Below, piece by piece: positions 26,601 through 38,363 of a stretch of DNA of 64,000 nt (positions are counted from its first letter, which is position 1; every line of letters begins with the position of its first letter). Source of the DNA: Dirofilaria immitis (lineage: Eukaryota; Nematoda; Chromadorea; Rhabditida; Onchocercidae). A program made the translations under genes and the position numbers. The notes beneath the pieces were generated by a model. It saw only the letters and a program-made list of their open reading frames with translations, made no database searches and was not told the origin of the DNA. The stretch covers positions 4,307,501 to 4,371,500 of the forward strand of contig JAKNDB010000092.1 of assembly GCA_024305405.1 (NCBI GenBank). Direction: 5' to 3'.

Positions 26601-28856
26601 TACTTAAGAATAAGCAAGATAAAATCGAAAAATTGTTGAAAGAATTTAAGTTGAAAATTGCATTAAATAATTAATAAAAGTAAGACGAAAATAACATCTC
26701 TAAATGGAATATATAATTTGTGAATTAAATTAAAAATATAAAAACACCTTTTTTTATTTATTTTGCAATTTACTAATGCCGATATTTTAAGATAGGGGAA
26801 AGATTAAGGATCAAAAATCTTTCAACAAATTTCTTTAAAAAAGAATCAAATTTTACTATAATTTTTGTTCGCAATATCTAAAATGCCAAAAGAATAATTA
26901 AAAAATTTTTTTCATCTTCAATTCATTACAAAAAAGCCAAAGAAAGAAAAAATAGAAATTCAACTTCATTTTCAATTTACCTTGAATTTTTGCCCGTTTT
27001 AACTGACTAATTGATTAATTGATTGATTGACTGATTAATTAATTAATTGATTGGATATATCTGAGAGATTTTTTATAGGCGAGAAATCATCGGTCGCTGA
27101 TCCGATGACGGATGAACAAATTGGAATGGGTGGCGGTAGTGGTGAATTGGACTGTGAAGAGAGTACATCATCACCGTTGAATAATATTAGTACCAACGAG
27201 CATCTTACCTCATTGATCGCTCATATGTCTAATAATACGCGTACTCAATGTCCGGAATGCGGCAAACATTTCCGCAAAGGTTTGTTTATTATTTATCATT
27301 ATATTTTCTAATTATTCCAAAAATTTATAAATTAAAAATAAAAGTAATAATTCTTGAAAATTTGAAATATTGCATAAGAAATATATTTCGTTTTTGGATA
27401 GAAATAATTCGATGATGGCTGCATGAGAGTATTCCTGCAGACTGTATAAGAACATTTCATTACATGAAGACATTCCGGAAGATTATGTGATGACTATGGA
27501 AGCATTACAAAAAATTAAAGGAAAGCATTCTGAATGATATCCAAGATAATTTTCGGAAGACTAAATGAGACATTTTGAATGACTGTGTGAAAATATTCTG
27601 GAATTGAGGAAAGAAGATTATTGGTAATATAAAATAAGTTATAAATTTTGTTCAAAATCTTCCTATGCTATGGAAAAGAATTAAAATGAAATCGCAATAT
27701 TTTTAAAAAAAGAAATCAAAATTTTTCCTCTTAATTAATTATCAATCATTTCAACCTCTAATTTATCAAACGGAAATATCTTTATTGAAATACACTAAAT
27801 GACAACAAATCTTTTATCTCTTGCTAACTTATACCGATAAATTTGTTTACAAATAATAGCAAATTTATAATTTAATCTTTTTGATAAATAATTTAAAAAT
27901 AGAAAAAATCTTACTTTTGGATAAGAAAAATATTTGTTTATAAAAAAGACAACGATAAAGGAACAGTTATACTAAAAAATAAAAAAATCAAAATTTTTCC
28001 TCTTAAAGAGATGACATTTGTTACGGTAAATTTAATTATCGCATCCATGCAGGATGGATGGAGGTAAATTTATTTGACAAAAAATAGAACAAATTATAGG
28101 TCAATGAAGCCAAATAAAAAATGTAGACCGTAAATGTAAGATGAATTTTCTTAAAACAAGTTGAATGAATCAGATTGATACGATAATAATTTCAATTGGT
28201 AATTTTAATTTTTTTAAAGGTTCATCATTGCAAGTGCATATGACACTAAATCATGGCTTTCCACCGCCTGGTAGTTCTATTTCATCTGATGATCAGGCTG
28301 AAAAATGCTCCGATTGTGGTACTTCAGTCGAACCAGGAAACTCTCAGAGTGAAAACCCGTCGTCAGCACCGGTTCATCAAGAAATTAAAGAAATCAAATC
28401 AATGATCGGTGAATTGCGATCAGCACAAAGTACAGCACGTGTTGAACAGGTATTTCTGTTTTTTTTTTTTTTTTATTAAATAACTGAATTATTTATCTTT
28501 TCTATAAAAATGGTAAATTAAATTTTGATTTTCATCGAAAAAGAAAAATTAATTTTTCAATAATTTTAATTAAAAATAAAATACATTTTTCAAAAATTTT
28601 TTAAGAAAATTCGAAAAACTTATTAACTGTTTTTTGAAAATCTTGCATTTTCCTTCAAAAAAACTAATTTCAGCTATTAACCGGTTTGGATACACGTGTT
28701 GGACGGTTAGAGAAGCAATTGGAAATGGCATTAAACAGTATTTATACGTTGGTTCAGTTACAAACCGGAATTAATTCATCCGTGACAAGGTTCAGGGAGG
28801 AAGCTTGCGAGCAATTAAAAACTGTTAAAGCAATGCTCAACGAGTCTTCTGTTTGA
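14301..28856 (+). CDS. C2H2 zinc-finger transcription factor with C-terminal coiled coil
   Basis: Probable nuclear DNA-binding protein of about 637 residues. Exons: 14301-15285, 22446-22528, 22759-22868, 23016-23135, 27079-27279, 28220-28449, 28674-28856. Exon 1 encodes Ser, Ala, Thr and Gln/His low-complexity tracts, then fingers C262/C265/H278/H283, C290/C293/H306/H310 and C318/C321/H334/H338, the last split by the 7.2-kb first intron. A fourth finger (TQCPECGKHF...) is split by the 27280-28219 intron at the same position. The C-terminus is a helical Leu-heptad segment likely to dimerise. Two exons need one extra base to keep frame: an A in the A5 run near 22762 and a T in the T4 run at 23122-23125. 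With these all phases agree. I do not recognise the exact orthologue; an Ikaros/Hunchback-like arrangement (DNA-binding fingers plus a separate C-terminal part) is only a thought. Confidence 0.85.
14323..14955 (+). repeat. in-frame trinucleotide repeats coding poly-Ser, poly-Thr and Gln/His tracts
   Basis: Within exon 1, nearly pure TCA codons encode a Ser run (residues about 8-46). ACT codons encode a Thr run (about 109-152). CAG/CAT-rich codons encode a Gln/His stretch (about 172-192), and a second TCA run follows. The lack of synonymous variation inside each run suggests recent slippage expansion. Long open frames in the other five frames over this interval are shadows of the repeats. Confidence 0.9.
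19643..19735. repeat. (ATC)n microsatellite
   Basis: ATC triplets with a few interruptions, inside the large intron. It has the same repeat motif and strand as the poly-Ser coding tract. Confidence 0.93.
20769..21150. repeat. degenerate ~80-93 bp tandem array with one hairpin per unit and short terminal inverted repeats
   Basis: The ends carry CACGCTAAAA (20769-20778) and its exact reverse complement (21141-21150). Inside are about four diverged units sharing a TTCTTACAGTTAATATATTT-like block. Each unit has a hairpin of different sequence at a similar position: 20804-20829 (10-bp stem, one mismatch), 20894-20910 (7 bp, perfect), 20985-21006 (9 bp, perfect) and 21069-21081 (5 bp or more). A direct repeat GGCATTAAGAA lies outside at 20718-20728 and 21150-21160. 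It could be a MITE-like element or a structured satellite. No open frame is shared. Confidence 0.6.
23517..23625. repeat. (CACATA)n/(CATA)n microsatellite
   Basis: CACATA, CA, CATA and TATATG units in sequence, inside the 23136-27078 intron of the zinc-finger gene. Confidence 0.93.
23845..24158. repeat. 314-bp inverted repeat, MITE-like
   Basis: The left arm 23845-23893 and right arm 24110-24158 are about 49 bases long and reverse-complementary with a few mismatches; the core TGTCTGACTTTSAAATA is nearly exact. A direct repeat GCATTTCAATAT (23909-23920 and 24101-24112) lies just inside each arm, and a TA tract adjoins the left arm. There is no transposase. It lies in an intron of the zinc-finger gene. 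Confidence 0.75.
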
Positions 28857-29040
28857 TATCAAATTTCAGTATACTTTGACAAAAGAAAAACAATTGGGAA
28901 TCAAGGCAAAAAATTAAAAGAGAATCGGAAATTATTTCGATCAATGGAACGAATTGAAGAAGAAAAATTAAATTTTCAAATTTATAAAATATTTTGTCTA
29001 AGTATCGCAATCTTTTAACAAGAATGGAAAAAAACGGCAA

Positions 29041-29046
29041 AATAAA
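29041..29046 (+). terminator. AATAAA polyadenylation signal, zinc-finger gene
   Basis: Canonical hexamer about 185 bases after the stop codon at 28854-28856. In such AT-rich DNA a chance match is possible. Confidence 0.5.
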
Positions 29047-29198
29047 GATGGAACGAAAATACTATAAGTCAACTAATTCTTATCTTCTATCTTTCTACTG
29101 TATTATTTAATTTGATTTTGATATTTTTTCTTTTTATATTTCTTTCATTTGATTTGGTAATACATTCATTTATTTTCTGCAATTTAATGTAGTAATAT

Positions 29199-29222
29199 CA
29201 ATAATAATAATAATAATAGTTG

Positions 29223-29303
<81 letters not shown>

Positions 29304-29378
29304 GTAATAATAATAAAAATAATAATAATAATAATAACAATAATAATAATGATAATAATAATAATAATAATAGTAATA
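29199..29378. repeat. (AAT)n microsatellite
   Basis: About 180 bases of AAT with scattered AGT, AAC, GAT and AAA interruptions, downstream of the zinc-finger gene. Confidence 0.95.
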
Positions 29379-32300
29379 TAATGCTAACAGTAATGATATA
29401 TATGCTATTCTTCGAACCCCATATATTTCTCAGGTGTTTTTTTAGTATAATTACAATTTTTAGTGAAGAACTTTTAAAAATGAGAAATTTTAATTAATTA
29501 CTAATTTCTGTATTTTCTTCCTCATGAAATAATAACTATTCGAAAATACTTCTTAATCATTATTACCAATTTTTAAAGTAACATATATATATATACATAC
29601 CATTATGAAAGCACTAATTATTATTTTTAAGCGTATATTATAAATGTATGATGTAAGTTATCGATTGGAAACTGGTACCTTAGATAAATGGTACCGCAGG
29701 TTAAATATCATGGTATCAATTTTCATTGGGGAAAAATATTGATTATTATTTCTACCTCTAAGCAATATTTTTGATTTTATTTGAAATTTCCAGTGTATAT
29801 TCATTATTTAATCACTGAATTTGATATGATTATTGTGATTAAATGTGATTTTCAATTTGTCAGATGATTTTTCGTCTTTTATCGTTGCATGCTTAGTTAT
29901 TCATTTGTATCGAATTCATATTTATCGTTCATAATCTTTCTTATTCAAATTAGAATTCCTTTTTTTTCATCTTTATTTCTTGATATATCCCGAATCTATT
30001 ATATCTCACAAAAATTGATTGACAAATAAGCTAATCTTTAATGTTGTTAGAAAATCTAGTCAACAAAAACATCTTTTTTCATCTATTTTCTTTCTTCCTT
30101 TTTAATTCTTTGTTCTGCATGATATTGGAAAAACGAAATGAAGAATTTTTATTTTCTACGAAAACTCCCGAAAATTTTTATAAAAATTTTCGATATTTCA
30201 AAACGATTTAAAAGTTATTTTGGGTGGAAAATTGTTTCTTCTTCCTTTTTTGCTAATAATTATTCGTGGGATTTAATTATTAGAAATTTCTAACATCCGT
30301 ATGTGAAATAAATTTTGTTTTTAGCGATTAAAAATATTTTTTATTCATTTACCCTTGTTTATCGAATGAAACTAGATTTCATATAAAAGTTCGACAATTT
30401 TGGAAAAGACTAAAAATTCTGATTTTTTTTTACGCTCCCAATAAATTTTTAATTGTTCTAAATTTTCTCAAACAACATTTATGCTGATATAAGATACAAC
30501 GGATAGTCCTTTTTCTGGGTAATAATGCTCGAAAAAAATCATACATATTTTTTCCATTAATTTATCATTTTGAAAAAAATCATTCAGAATTTTTCAAATT
30601 GATTTTAACTTTTCATAGCAAAAAAGAAAAAATTTTAGAATTAAAATATAATCAGATTGATTTCTATTTTATATCTTACGGATGTTTGTTTCTTTTTTCT
30701 ATTTTTCATGCTAAAATATTTCACATTTTCTAGTATTTTTTCATCTTATTATTCTATCTCTTCCTCTCTTTTCATCTTTTTATTGTCCCTTCAACGAAAT
30801 GTGTCATATAATAATTTGGCCAAATTTTATTTTTATTTTTCCCTAATTTACCATTTAATTTTAATACAGTTGTGTCATTTTTTTTTTTATCTCTCCTCTT
30901 TGTTTTTACTTTTTCTTCCAAAAAAATTTTTTTTTAGATATGAGAAAAAGTATAATAAGTTATTATTCTTTCATAACCTTTTTACCATATGATTTATTAT
31001 ACTTACTTTGATATATTATTTCTTATTTCCTTTTTTTTCTAAAATCATTTTTACTTCAAATGCATTTTTTGTTCCTTTTTTTTCGTTTTCTTATGATCTC
31101 ATTTTTTGAATATTAAGGAAATGCGTCTAATTTTTGTAAAGTAGCCAATGAATGGATGGATGAAAAGTATTTTTATTTTAAAAAGTCAACAAAACAAAAA
31201 TAAAAGCAAAAAAAACAAAATGGACAAATGAAGTGCGTATACAATGAAATATACGCCGCAAATAAAATTAATTAATTAATCCCTTGATTTCTGAAATATT
31301 TAGGTATAGGAGATATATATATATATATATATCGAACAAAGTAGAAAGTTGATTAAATATGAGGAACTACGATTATGGTAAGATTATGATAGATTACTGA
31401 ATAGTTGGGTGATTTTGCGAGGATTAATTTTGATCATATTCAACTATTGATGATGTAAACGTTTATTCGATTCATATTAAATATCATAAGTGATAAATTA
31501 TCTATCGAATATTAGTAAATAATTATTTTTTCTTTAAATTCGAGATCAAAAAAATTGCTAATATGTTGCTAGCTTATAATTAAATTTATATACTATTTGT
31601 TCCCGAATTATTTTCTTTTATATTTTATAAGTGCAAACAAATTTTTCTTTAAAAATTAAAATCCCAACATCATTTTGCTTTTTTCTTTCTCTCTATTCAA
31701 TTTAAAATGACATGCAGAGGAAGCAAATTCAACAAAAGATTAATTGAAAATTCAACAAGAAATTAACCAATTTGAAATAAGCTTATTGAAACTTCAGCTA
31801 TGATAGCTATAAAGTACTTAATTAAATTTTGCAAATTGAACTTTTTCGAAACGCACAAAAATGTTTGAATAAAAAGTTATAATGGTTATAATTACACAAA
31901 CGCTACAGTATTAGACAATTATCAAAATTATTTATGATTGCATGATTATAACAGTAACAGAAAATTAAAAAAAAGGACAAATAATGGTATACGATAAAAG
32001 TTACGGTAGCGGAATGAAACGAATCTTGATAAAATTAATACATTTGAACACCTGAACAGTTTACTATTATATTACAGGAAATTGAATAAAAAAAATGATT
32101 TTACGAACTGAACATTTCACGCATAACATCGATATAAAATACTAGTATTCTGATTACGATATTATTATTCATTTATGTAATATTCCTGTTTTTATTTCTT
32201 TTTAATTGCATTTCATATCTAAACTTTTTTTTTGCTTATTTAATAATAGTTAAGAAAAATTAACAACAAACCGATGCGAATTTATACATTATGTTAGTAA

Positions 32301-33703
32301 TGAAATTCATATTTATTACTTTTATTTTAATAAAAATATTATTAATATTGTTGATGTTGTTACGTAAATAGAAGCATATTCTCAAACGATCATTTTTAGT
32401 TTTAAAAGCAATATGGTGGAGAATTTCTTGCAAATATTAAACTTATCATTGCCATCGTTATCATTACTTGTTATAATTGTTTGAATACTTGGTAGTTAGA
32501 GAGTTGATGCAATAATGCAAACAAGCAGAAAGTTGCAATATATATGTTAATTGGTTAATCGTTAAACACAATTTAACGACTGTGTATTTTTAAACATTTT
32601 AAAATGAATTATATTAAAGAAATAGAAAAAAATATTAAACTGCTAGAATTCATTAATTAAAGAAATTATCGCATAATACTTTAATTATTTATTAAATATT
32701 AATTTCTCATTTTTTTCACTTATTTTTGTCAAAATTCTAAAAAAATCGGCTAAATATTTAAATGATACGAACAAAAATACTTCAGAATTTAAACAAAAAA
32801 ATCAATTTAATATAAGTCCTTTTTTCAAACTAGAAATTTCACAATTAAAAAACTTAGTCGAATAATTAAATGGATTTCTCAATAATAGCGGACTGAAATT
32901 GCTTTCCGTTCATTCATTACCACAATGATAGCAATATTAAGATAACAAAATGTTACTCAATTGAACACTTATAATATGAATAACTAAAAGATAAGGAGAT
33001 AAATGAATGAATACAAAAATTTTTATTTAACAAGTTTCAATTTCAACGCTCGATTTATATCGTTGATACATAATTACTGAAAACACAATTGTGATTTAAC
33101 ACTTCATTACTTAGGTTTCCTTACCTCAGGTAATTTTAATTAATCAAAGACATTACATGATTTAGATAAACTTGAGTAAGCTTTTTAGGAAATCCATGTA
33201 TGGCAAAACTTGTAATTTCAAGCTACAATCAACATACATTTTTATTTCACAATAATAATGATGCTTTTGATTGAAACGAAATATTCATATCTTTTCTGGT
33301 TTGATGGATTTTATTTTGCAAAAACTTCATTGTGAAAAAAGCAAAAACTTTCCACTGAGATTTTTACATATTAAATGTGCTACAAAAGTAGCATCTTAAT
33401 TAGTTCTACTTAATCGAATAACAGTTAACATCAGTTTGAAAGTATCAATTATCTAATATAGTTTAAAAAACGGAAAACACTAAATCTTAAACGACAAAGT
33501 AATCGCACAGAAAGCAAAATAAATTAGATAAAGAAATGAAAAACTTCACTTTCTGAAAATAAAAATTATGTTTATAAATTATATCTTAATTTCCACAGCA
33601 AACTGAATTATCTAAAAGGAATTCTTTTAAAAGATTACATTGCTTTTTCATTCTTTTTTGAAACATAACCAATAGATGTAGAAAAAACTTTTAAGTAAAA
33701 TAT
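29379..33703. other. intergenic AT-rich DNA
   Basis: No exon or RNA gene supported. The only structured element seen is the dispersed repeat copy at 31208-31533. An open frame at 30657-30992 is Phe/Leu/Tyr-rich and lacks any domain. Confidence 0.6.
31208..31533. repeat. dispersed ~0.33-kb repeat, copy 1
   Basis: Nearly identical to 39462-39790 in the same orientation. The few differences seen are a C/T at the ATAYGCCGC site, the length of an internal TA run, AGTTGGG versus AATTGGG, TTGCGAGG versus TTATGAGG, and a 3-base GAT indel. The copies share a start just after an A-run and end in AATTATTTTTTCT. No terminal inverted repeat or open frame is evident. Confidence 0.9.
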
Positions 33704-33709
33704 TTTATT
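33704..33709 (-). terminator. AATAAA polyadenylation signal, LHPP
   Basis: TTTATT on the + strand, 87 bases past the LHPP stop codon. Confidence 0.5.
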
Positions 33710-33795
33710 TAAATCAGCTCTGAAATACTAATGATGAATAAAGAAAATTCAGATATCTTTTATATCAAATCAGCGGTATAGAGACTAAAGCTATT

Positions 33796-36274
33796 TTAGC
33801 TTGCTTTTTTATTGAGAAGCATATCCACAGCAGATCGTAAATCGTCAACTAATAGATCTGGTTTGATACTATGGTTTATCCACGATTCCCTAAAAATATG
33901 AACATCATTCTGATGTTTTAATAATAATAATAAAGAATCCACTTTATCGTTTTTCATCAATTGTATAATAGTTATATCACAGCTTATTAGAATAATATTC
34001 TTTTCTCGTTTTTCATCTCCTTCCCTACTTCGGTCAAGTCGAAGTTATTTATAGGCTTGTAAATGTGATGAGTTCTTTAACTCAAAATCAGTATAATGAA
34101 CAAAAAATTTTTTATCTTAAAATTATTGTTGCGAATACAACCTTAAATTCATTATTAAAACATCTTAATACATGAGGGAATTCTTTTAAACACAGCACTA
34201 TTTCACCTCCACTTTCCTGTTCGTACTTGTATACCTCTGATTCCAGCTTTCTGCGCTCCACCAATATCCGACACAATATCATCACCAATCATTACAACCT
34301 AAATCGTACTTTTTAGTTAACAGTTCTTAATCTTGCTCAAGTCAACTTTCCCAAAAGACTAACGCTGGAGAGCAATTACCTGTGCCACTATATTCTAAAA
34401 TGTCGTTTTTTTCCTTCCTTTATAATTTAGAATGGCTAGTAAGACAGAGAGAGAGAAGAAGGGTGAAAGAAAGAGAGGATGGGAGAGAGGAGGATGGAAA
34501 GAAAGAAAGAGATGGAAAGATATGCTACTAATAAATAGTGATACTGACGCATGATGGAGAATGAGATTGTATTTCACATATAATTTATATTCCATTTTCT
34601 TTTGTACTTTTTAATATTTAAAAACCGGTTAACCTCATTGGTCATTAAACCCATATCGTCAATAGCAACTTTGAAAAATTGCTTATCTGGTTTGCCAATA
34701 GTAATAATTCGAGCATCACATGCATACTGTAACGCACGTGCGAAACCACCGACATCCATACACGGTCCATCTATTCGTTGATAAAATTTTCTGGAAATAA
34801 AATTTTAAATAAATCCTTTATCAATTAATTGAAAGAATAGTCATTCATTCTTAAACTTTTGTTTCTAATCTTTTTCAATTATTTCCAATAAAAACGTAAA
34901 TTCCTGAAATAGTCAATTCTTTCTGGAGTTTTTGTCAAGTTTTCGTGCCACCGCAACAATGATTTGCTTTGAGTTTTTAAGATATTGGGTACCCATTTAT
35001 ATCCTAAACGATTAATACAATTAAACTAACCCATAACCTAAGGTAACAATCAAAGGATCACTCGTTTCATGTAAGACTCGAAAAGCGGCATTCATTGATT
35101 CATAAGTAAATTCCTTTTCAGCATCACCCATCAGTACGCAGTTTGGATGATCTGTATCGAGATTTTCAAATTCTTTCATGATGCCTTGAAAAAACGTAAA
35201 ATTTATTAGATCTTTTTAGTAAGAAATATTATAAACTAGGTTGCAAAGCTAAGTTGGTGATTCAAAATTTAAGAATACGGTATTTTGCATGAAAATTCCA
35301 TAATATACCTTTATGTACTAGTAAATGTGGTCTAAGATTATGTTCCTTGATATATCGTATCGCTTCTGGAATCGGCATGAAAATATGTTCTTCTTTTAGA
35401 GCAAATCCAAGCTTTGTCAACTTTTCGAATAAATGTTTACGGCTACGTGTACTTTCATTTGTTAAAAATCGGACTGCACTTTCAGCATACAGTCTGAAAA
35501 TTTTAATAATTCAAACTTGAAATTTTAAATTTTAAGTGCAAAAAATTTAGAAAGAATTAAGTTAAATAGGCACATCAGTATCGAAAACTTTTTGTTTCAT
35601 TGAATTGAAATCGATTTGTATTTAGATTCGTCCATTTAAAATTCCGCAACACCATTTGTTATGCTGTCACTATAATACAAATTACAAATTTAAGAAACTT
35701 GAGTAATAGCGAACCCTTTATGCATGCAAATTCTTTTCAAATGTTAAAAACTTATTTTACAATCAGGAAAGGGATGGCATGAGAAATGCTAAAGTAAGTT
35801 AAACAAACGAATTCTAAACTATGCTTTCATTAATATTGAAAAAAGTAGGTTAAACAAACGAATTCTAAACTATGCTTTCATTAAAATTGAATATTTATTC
35901 AGGGAATCCAGAATGCTTACTATATCAAAAGTTTAACATTACTTTTATTCTACTTCTCGACTTAATTATTGGTTACTTCAGAATAATGTATCAAAATACT
36001 TATTTCCGTTTTGCTGACTAGTAAAGTAATAACTTAAAGTTTCAGCATTTCTTCTTAATATTGTTGATTAAGACCATATACTTGAGAAAAAGAATTCAAA
36101 CAATTTTTAAGCAATGAAAGCAATAAATTTCAATTTTTTAAAAGAATTCAGAAAAAAACCTATTCACTGCTTCCACTGATCCCTCTATAACACGTCCGAC
36201 CGTGTTTGGATCGCTATTATATAAAACACCCGTAATGTCCAAAGAAAACCTTTCACTGGTTTACTATTATTCAT
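33796..36274 (-). CDS. LHPP: LHPP-type HAD phosphatase (phospholysine phosphohistidine inorganic pyrophosphate phosphatase family)
   Basis: Cytosolic HAD-superfamily hydrolase; LHPP proteins act on phosphohistidine, phospholysine and pyrophosphate. Exons, 5' to 3' on the minus strand: 36274-36160, 35493-35309, 35184-35031, 34790-34634, 34298-34207, 33889-33796; all joins keep phase. About 265 residues (human LHPP 270). Motif I is LLDITGVLY with nucleophile D13 and Thr at D+2, where human LHPP has Ser. Motif II is TNES (50-53), the conserved Lys is in GKP (184-186), and motif IV is [14 protein letters not shown] (D210, D211, D215). A family-typical [14 protein letters not shown] precedes motif III. 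Exon 1 as printed lacks one T in CTTTGG (+ strand A-run 36241-36243), so its first 11 codons are out of frame with motif I; the missing base restores the normal N-terminus. It is divergent from MED20. Confidence 0.93.
35794..35895. repeat. 51-bp tandem duplication
   Basis: Two adjacent 51-base copies containing GTTAAACAAACGAATTCTAA differ at only a few positions. They lie in the first intron of the LHPP gene and are recent by their similarity. Confidence 0.92.
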
Positions 36275-36277
36275 TAC

Positions 36278-36290
36278 CTAAAAAAAAGAG
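36278..36290 (-). promoter_or_regulatory. spliced-leader acceptor candidate, LHPP
   Basis: On the minus strand CTCTTTTTTTTAG is followed by only GTA before the ATG at 36274. Such a short leader after a strong acceptor is typical of trans-spliced nematode genes. Confidence 0.65.
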
Positions 36291-37619
36291 AAAAAAGGAA
36301 ACAATAAGAATAAATGAAAACACGTAAGTAAATAATTTTTGTAAGTAAAAAATAACCGAAAACTACAAAAACTTGATTGAAAAAAATTATATCTAGAAAT
36401 AGCTTATATTTAAATAATCAATAACATGATTTAGAAATAAACGAACAGAATCAATAATTCTAGACGATATTTTTCAGTAATTATACATAATTTGAAAAAC
36501 TTTTCGAGAGAACGAATGACTAATTAAATGCTTAATTAGCTATTAATTACTTAGGTAAATGCCTGACGAAAACGATGAAACTCACAGCTTTAGCTATTTG
36601 AGAAATAATTATGAAAAATGAAAAATGAATTAAATAAATTTGAATTTGAAAATTAAATATTAAACGGGACATAATAATCAGAATTAAAACCAACTAAAAA
36701 TTCATCCAAAATTAGTTGAGAGACTAAATCCTCACCAAATACAAATTACTAAGAAACTGGAAAAAATTTTCAATCCAATTCCTTCCCAGCACCACGCTAT
36801 GCCTCCCGACTTATTCTTCAGTTTATGTGTTGCTTATCGATCTCTTTTTCGCAACTTGAACATTAGTTGCAACTAATAGGCTTGCATTCAAATTGCTAAG
36901 GAAGAAGTTAGCGGCTTTATCTATTTAATACCCTGAGTCTCTGCATATTATGTCGAATTTTTTTTGTTTGATATTTTTTTGATAATGATTTCTTTCGCGT
37001 TCTCAACTTTGTTGGAGTATATATCCTACGGGTATTTTTTTTCCTTTTAATTCTTTAAAAGCACTTTATTTTAAAAGCCTTAATCTCTTCTTCATCTCAA
37101 ATTAATCTTCTCTTTTTTAAATTTCAACTTGTACTCAATGTATTTGTTAGCGATAAAAGTTTGCGCCAAAGAAGAAAGAAACGTATTGCGTATTGGTTTA
37201 CGTAACATATTATGCAATTATATTTAAACCAAAACATCGCGTGATGCTATTTTATGTGACATATATGAGATAGACTTTGCATTCACCTGGAATTTTTAAT
37301 ATACTGCAATACAAAAATTTCATTATTATGATGTTTTAGTTTTTGACACATTTGCTGGCGTAATTACATATATTTATACTTATCTGCGCTTAATACTCAA
37401 TAATGGAACATAATAACCGAATTTATGATGAATAAATGGATGATAAAAATTACATAATTACTGTTTAAGGAGAAATAAAACGTTTTAGATGCGCTATGTT
37501 GTAGCTTTTTTCTATTTTTTCGGTATTATTGAATGAATGTTGAAAGTTTTTCAGATTATTTCAGGAATTTGTTTGACAAACTTGGAGTAAAAGAACAGTC
37601 AATTAATTAATATAGAATA
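36291..37619. promoter_or_regulatory. divergent intergenic region between LHPP and MED20
   Basis: About 1.3 kb separating two head-to-head genes, so it likely holds both promoters. The minus strand carries TTTGGCGCAAAC at 37159-37170 (core TTTGGCGC 37163-37170), which matches the E2F consensus TTTSGCGC and stands out in such AT-rich sequence. No TATA box or initiator can be singled out. Confidence 0.4.
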
Positions 37620-37637
37620 TTTTCTTCGTATTTACAG
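37617..37637 (+). promoter_or_regulatory. spliced-leader acceptor candidate, MED20
   Basis: TTTTCTTCGTATTTACAG ends at 37637, 48 bases before the ATG at 37686. A second AG lies 3 bases before the ATG but has no pyrimidine tract. Confidence 0.55.
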
Positions 37638-37685
37638 GATTTCTTTTCGTCATATGAATGAAAAACAAAACGACAAAAGATAGAA

Positions 37686-38276
37686 ATGGGTGTTGCGTGG
37701 GTTTTCGAAACTAACAAAACTACTGTTAGTATTGAGCGTGCAATCGAAGGAGAAGGTGGCGTAAAGGGCGGTGTTTTTGCGGTTGATTCCACACCATTCA
37801 AGCCGAATGATAATGTTCAAGGAGCTATCAATCATGTATTCATCCTTCATCATTCACGTTTTCCGCAAAGTACTTTCACAATAGCACCGAATGACAAGCA
37901 AAAACATTGTCCACGAGCAATATCCGATCGTGGATTTGATTGTATTTTGGCAAAACTTAGTTCCGGATTAGTACAAGATACTGCTGGAAAATTCGAAGTT
38001 TCTGGTTATGAATATATGTTGCAAGATTTCATTATTCGAACCGGCAATGCTTCAATGGGTGTAATTAGCAAAGGTGTTATTGTTGAAGTTGAGTATGCAC
38101 CATCTTGCGTGGCATCACAATGTGGTAATTTTTGCAAGAATTTATAGCAGTATTTTTCCTGATCATGTGGCTGAGAAGCCATCAGTTTTGCAAAAGCCCA
38201 ACCGGAACCATATAGTGCCCTTGATACCATGCATCAATACTTGGATATTTTTCAAAATATGCGGAAAAAGACATAA
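37686..38276 (+). CDS. mdt-20: Mediator complex subunit 20 (MED20), head module
   Basis: Mediator head subunit linking activators to RNA polymerase II in the nucleus. It starts MGVAWVFE, as MED20 proteins start MGV. It keeps GKFEVSGYEYMLQDF, then RTGNASMG and VIVEVEYAPSCVASQ, matching the human pattern of RYQYCDFLVKVG followed by VEVEYGPCVVAS. It ends with QPEPYSALDTMHQYL and a basic tail. Length is about 197 residues without introns (human 212). Between residues about 148 and 168 the printed frame hits three stops; the expected family sequence continues across all three frames if one T is added to each of the runs 38129-38133, 38153-38157 and 38186-38189. The three gaps together restore the original frame for the C-terminus. 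A 61-bp intron reading was tested and gives the wrong frame. Confidence 0.92.
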
Positions 38277-38357
38277 ATCCATTTACTTCATGTATTCTAA
38301 ACACTGAATGCGAGAAATTTCGATAATATTATTATTTAAAGTCTGCAACATGTTGGG

Positions 38358-38363
38358 AATAAA
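38358..38363 (+). terminator. AATAAA polyadenylation signal, MED20
   Basis: Canonical hexamer 81 bases after the MED20 stop, in the 480-base gap to the convergent transporter gene. Confidence 0.6.

Larger units (their letters stand above)
23136..27078 (+). other. intron 4 of the zinc-finger gene
   Basis: 3.9-kb AT-rich intron. Apart from the CATA microsatellite, the inverted repeat and a TA tract at about 26351-26373, I see no structure. AAGAAA..TTTATTAATTTTTCTTT blocks at about 24029-24085 and 24310-24370 look like an old local duplication. Confidence 0.7.

Noticed and set aside
30657..30992. 111-codon + strand open frame
   Set aside because: Phe/Leu/Tyr/Ser composition of AT-rich noise; no domain, no splice partners.
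37607..37853. Minus-strand open frames overlapping the MED20 start
   Set aside because: Shadows of the MED20 coding frame, which has clear family similarity.
38122..38184. 61-bp intron (GTAATTT...CATCAG) in MED20
   Set aside because: Splicing it out puts the conserved C-terminus in the wrong frame, and the interval itself translates to expected MED20 sequence once the T runs are adjusted.
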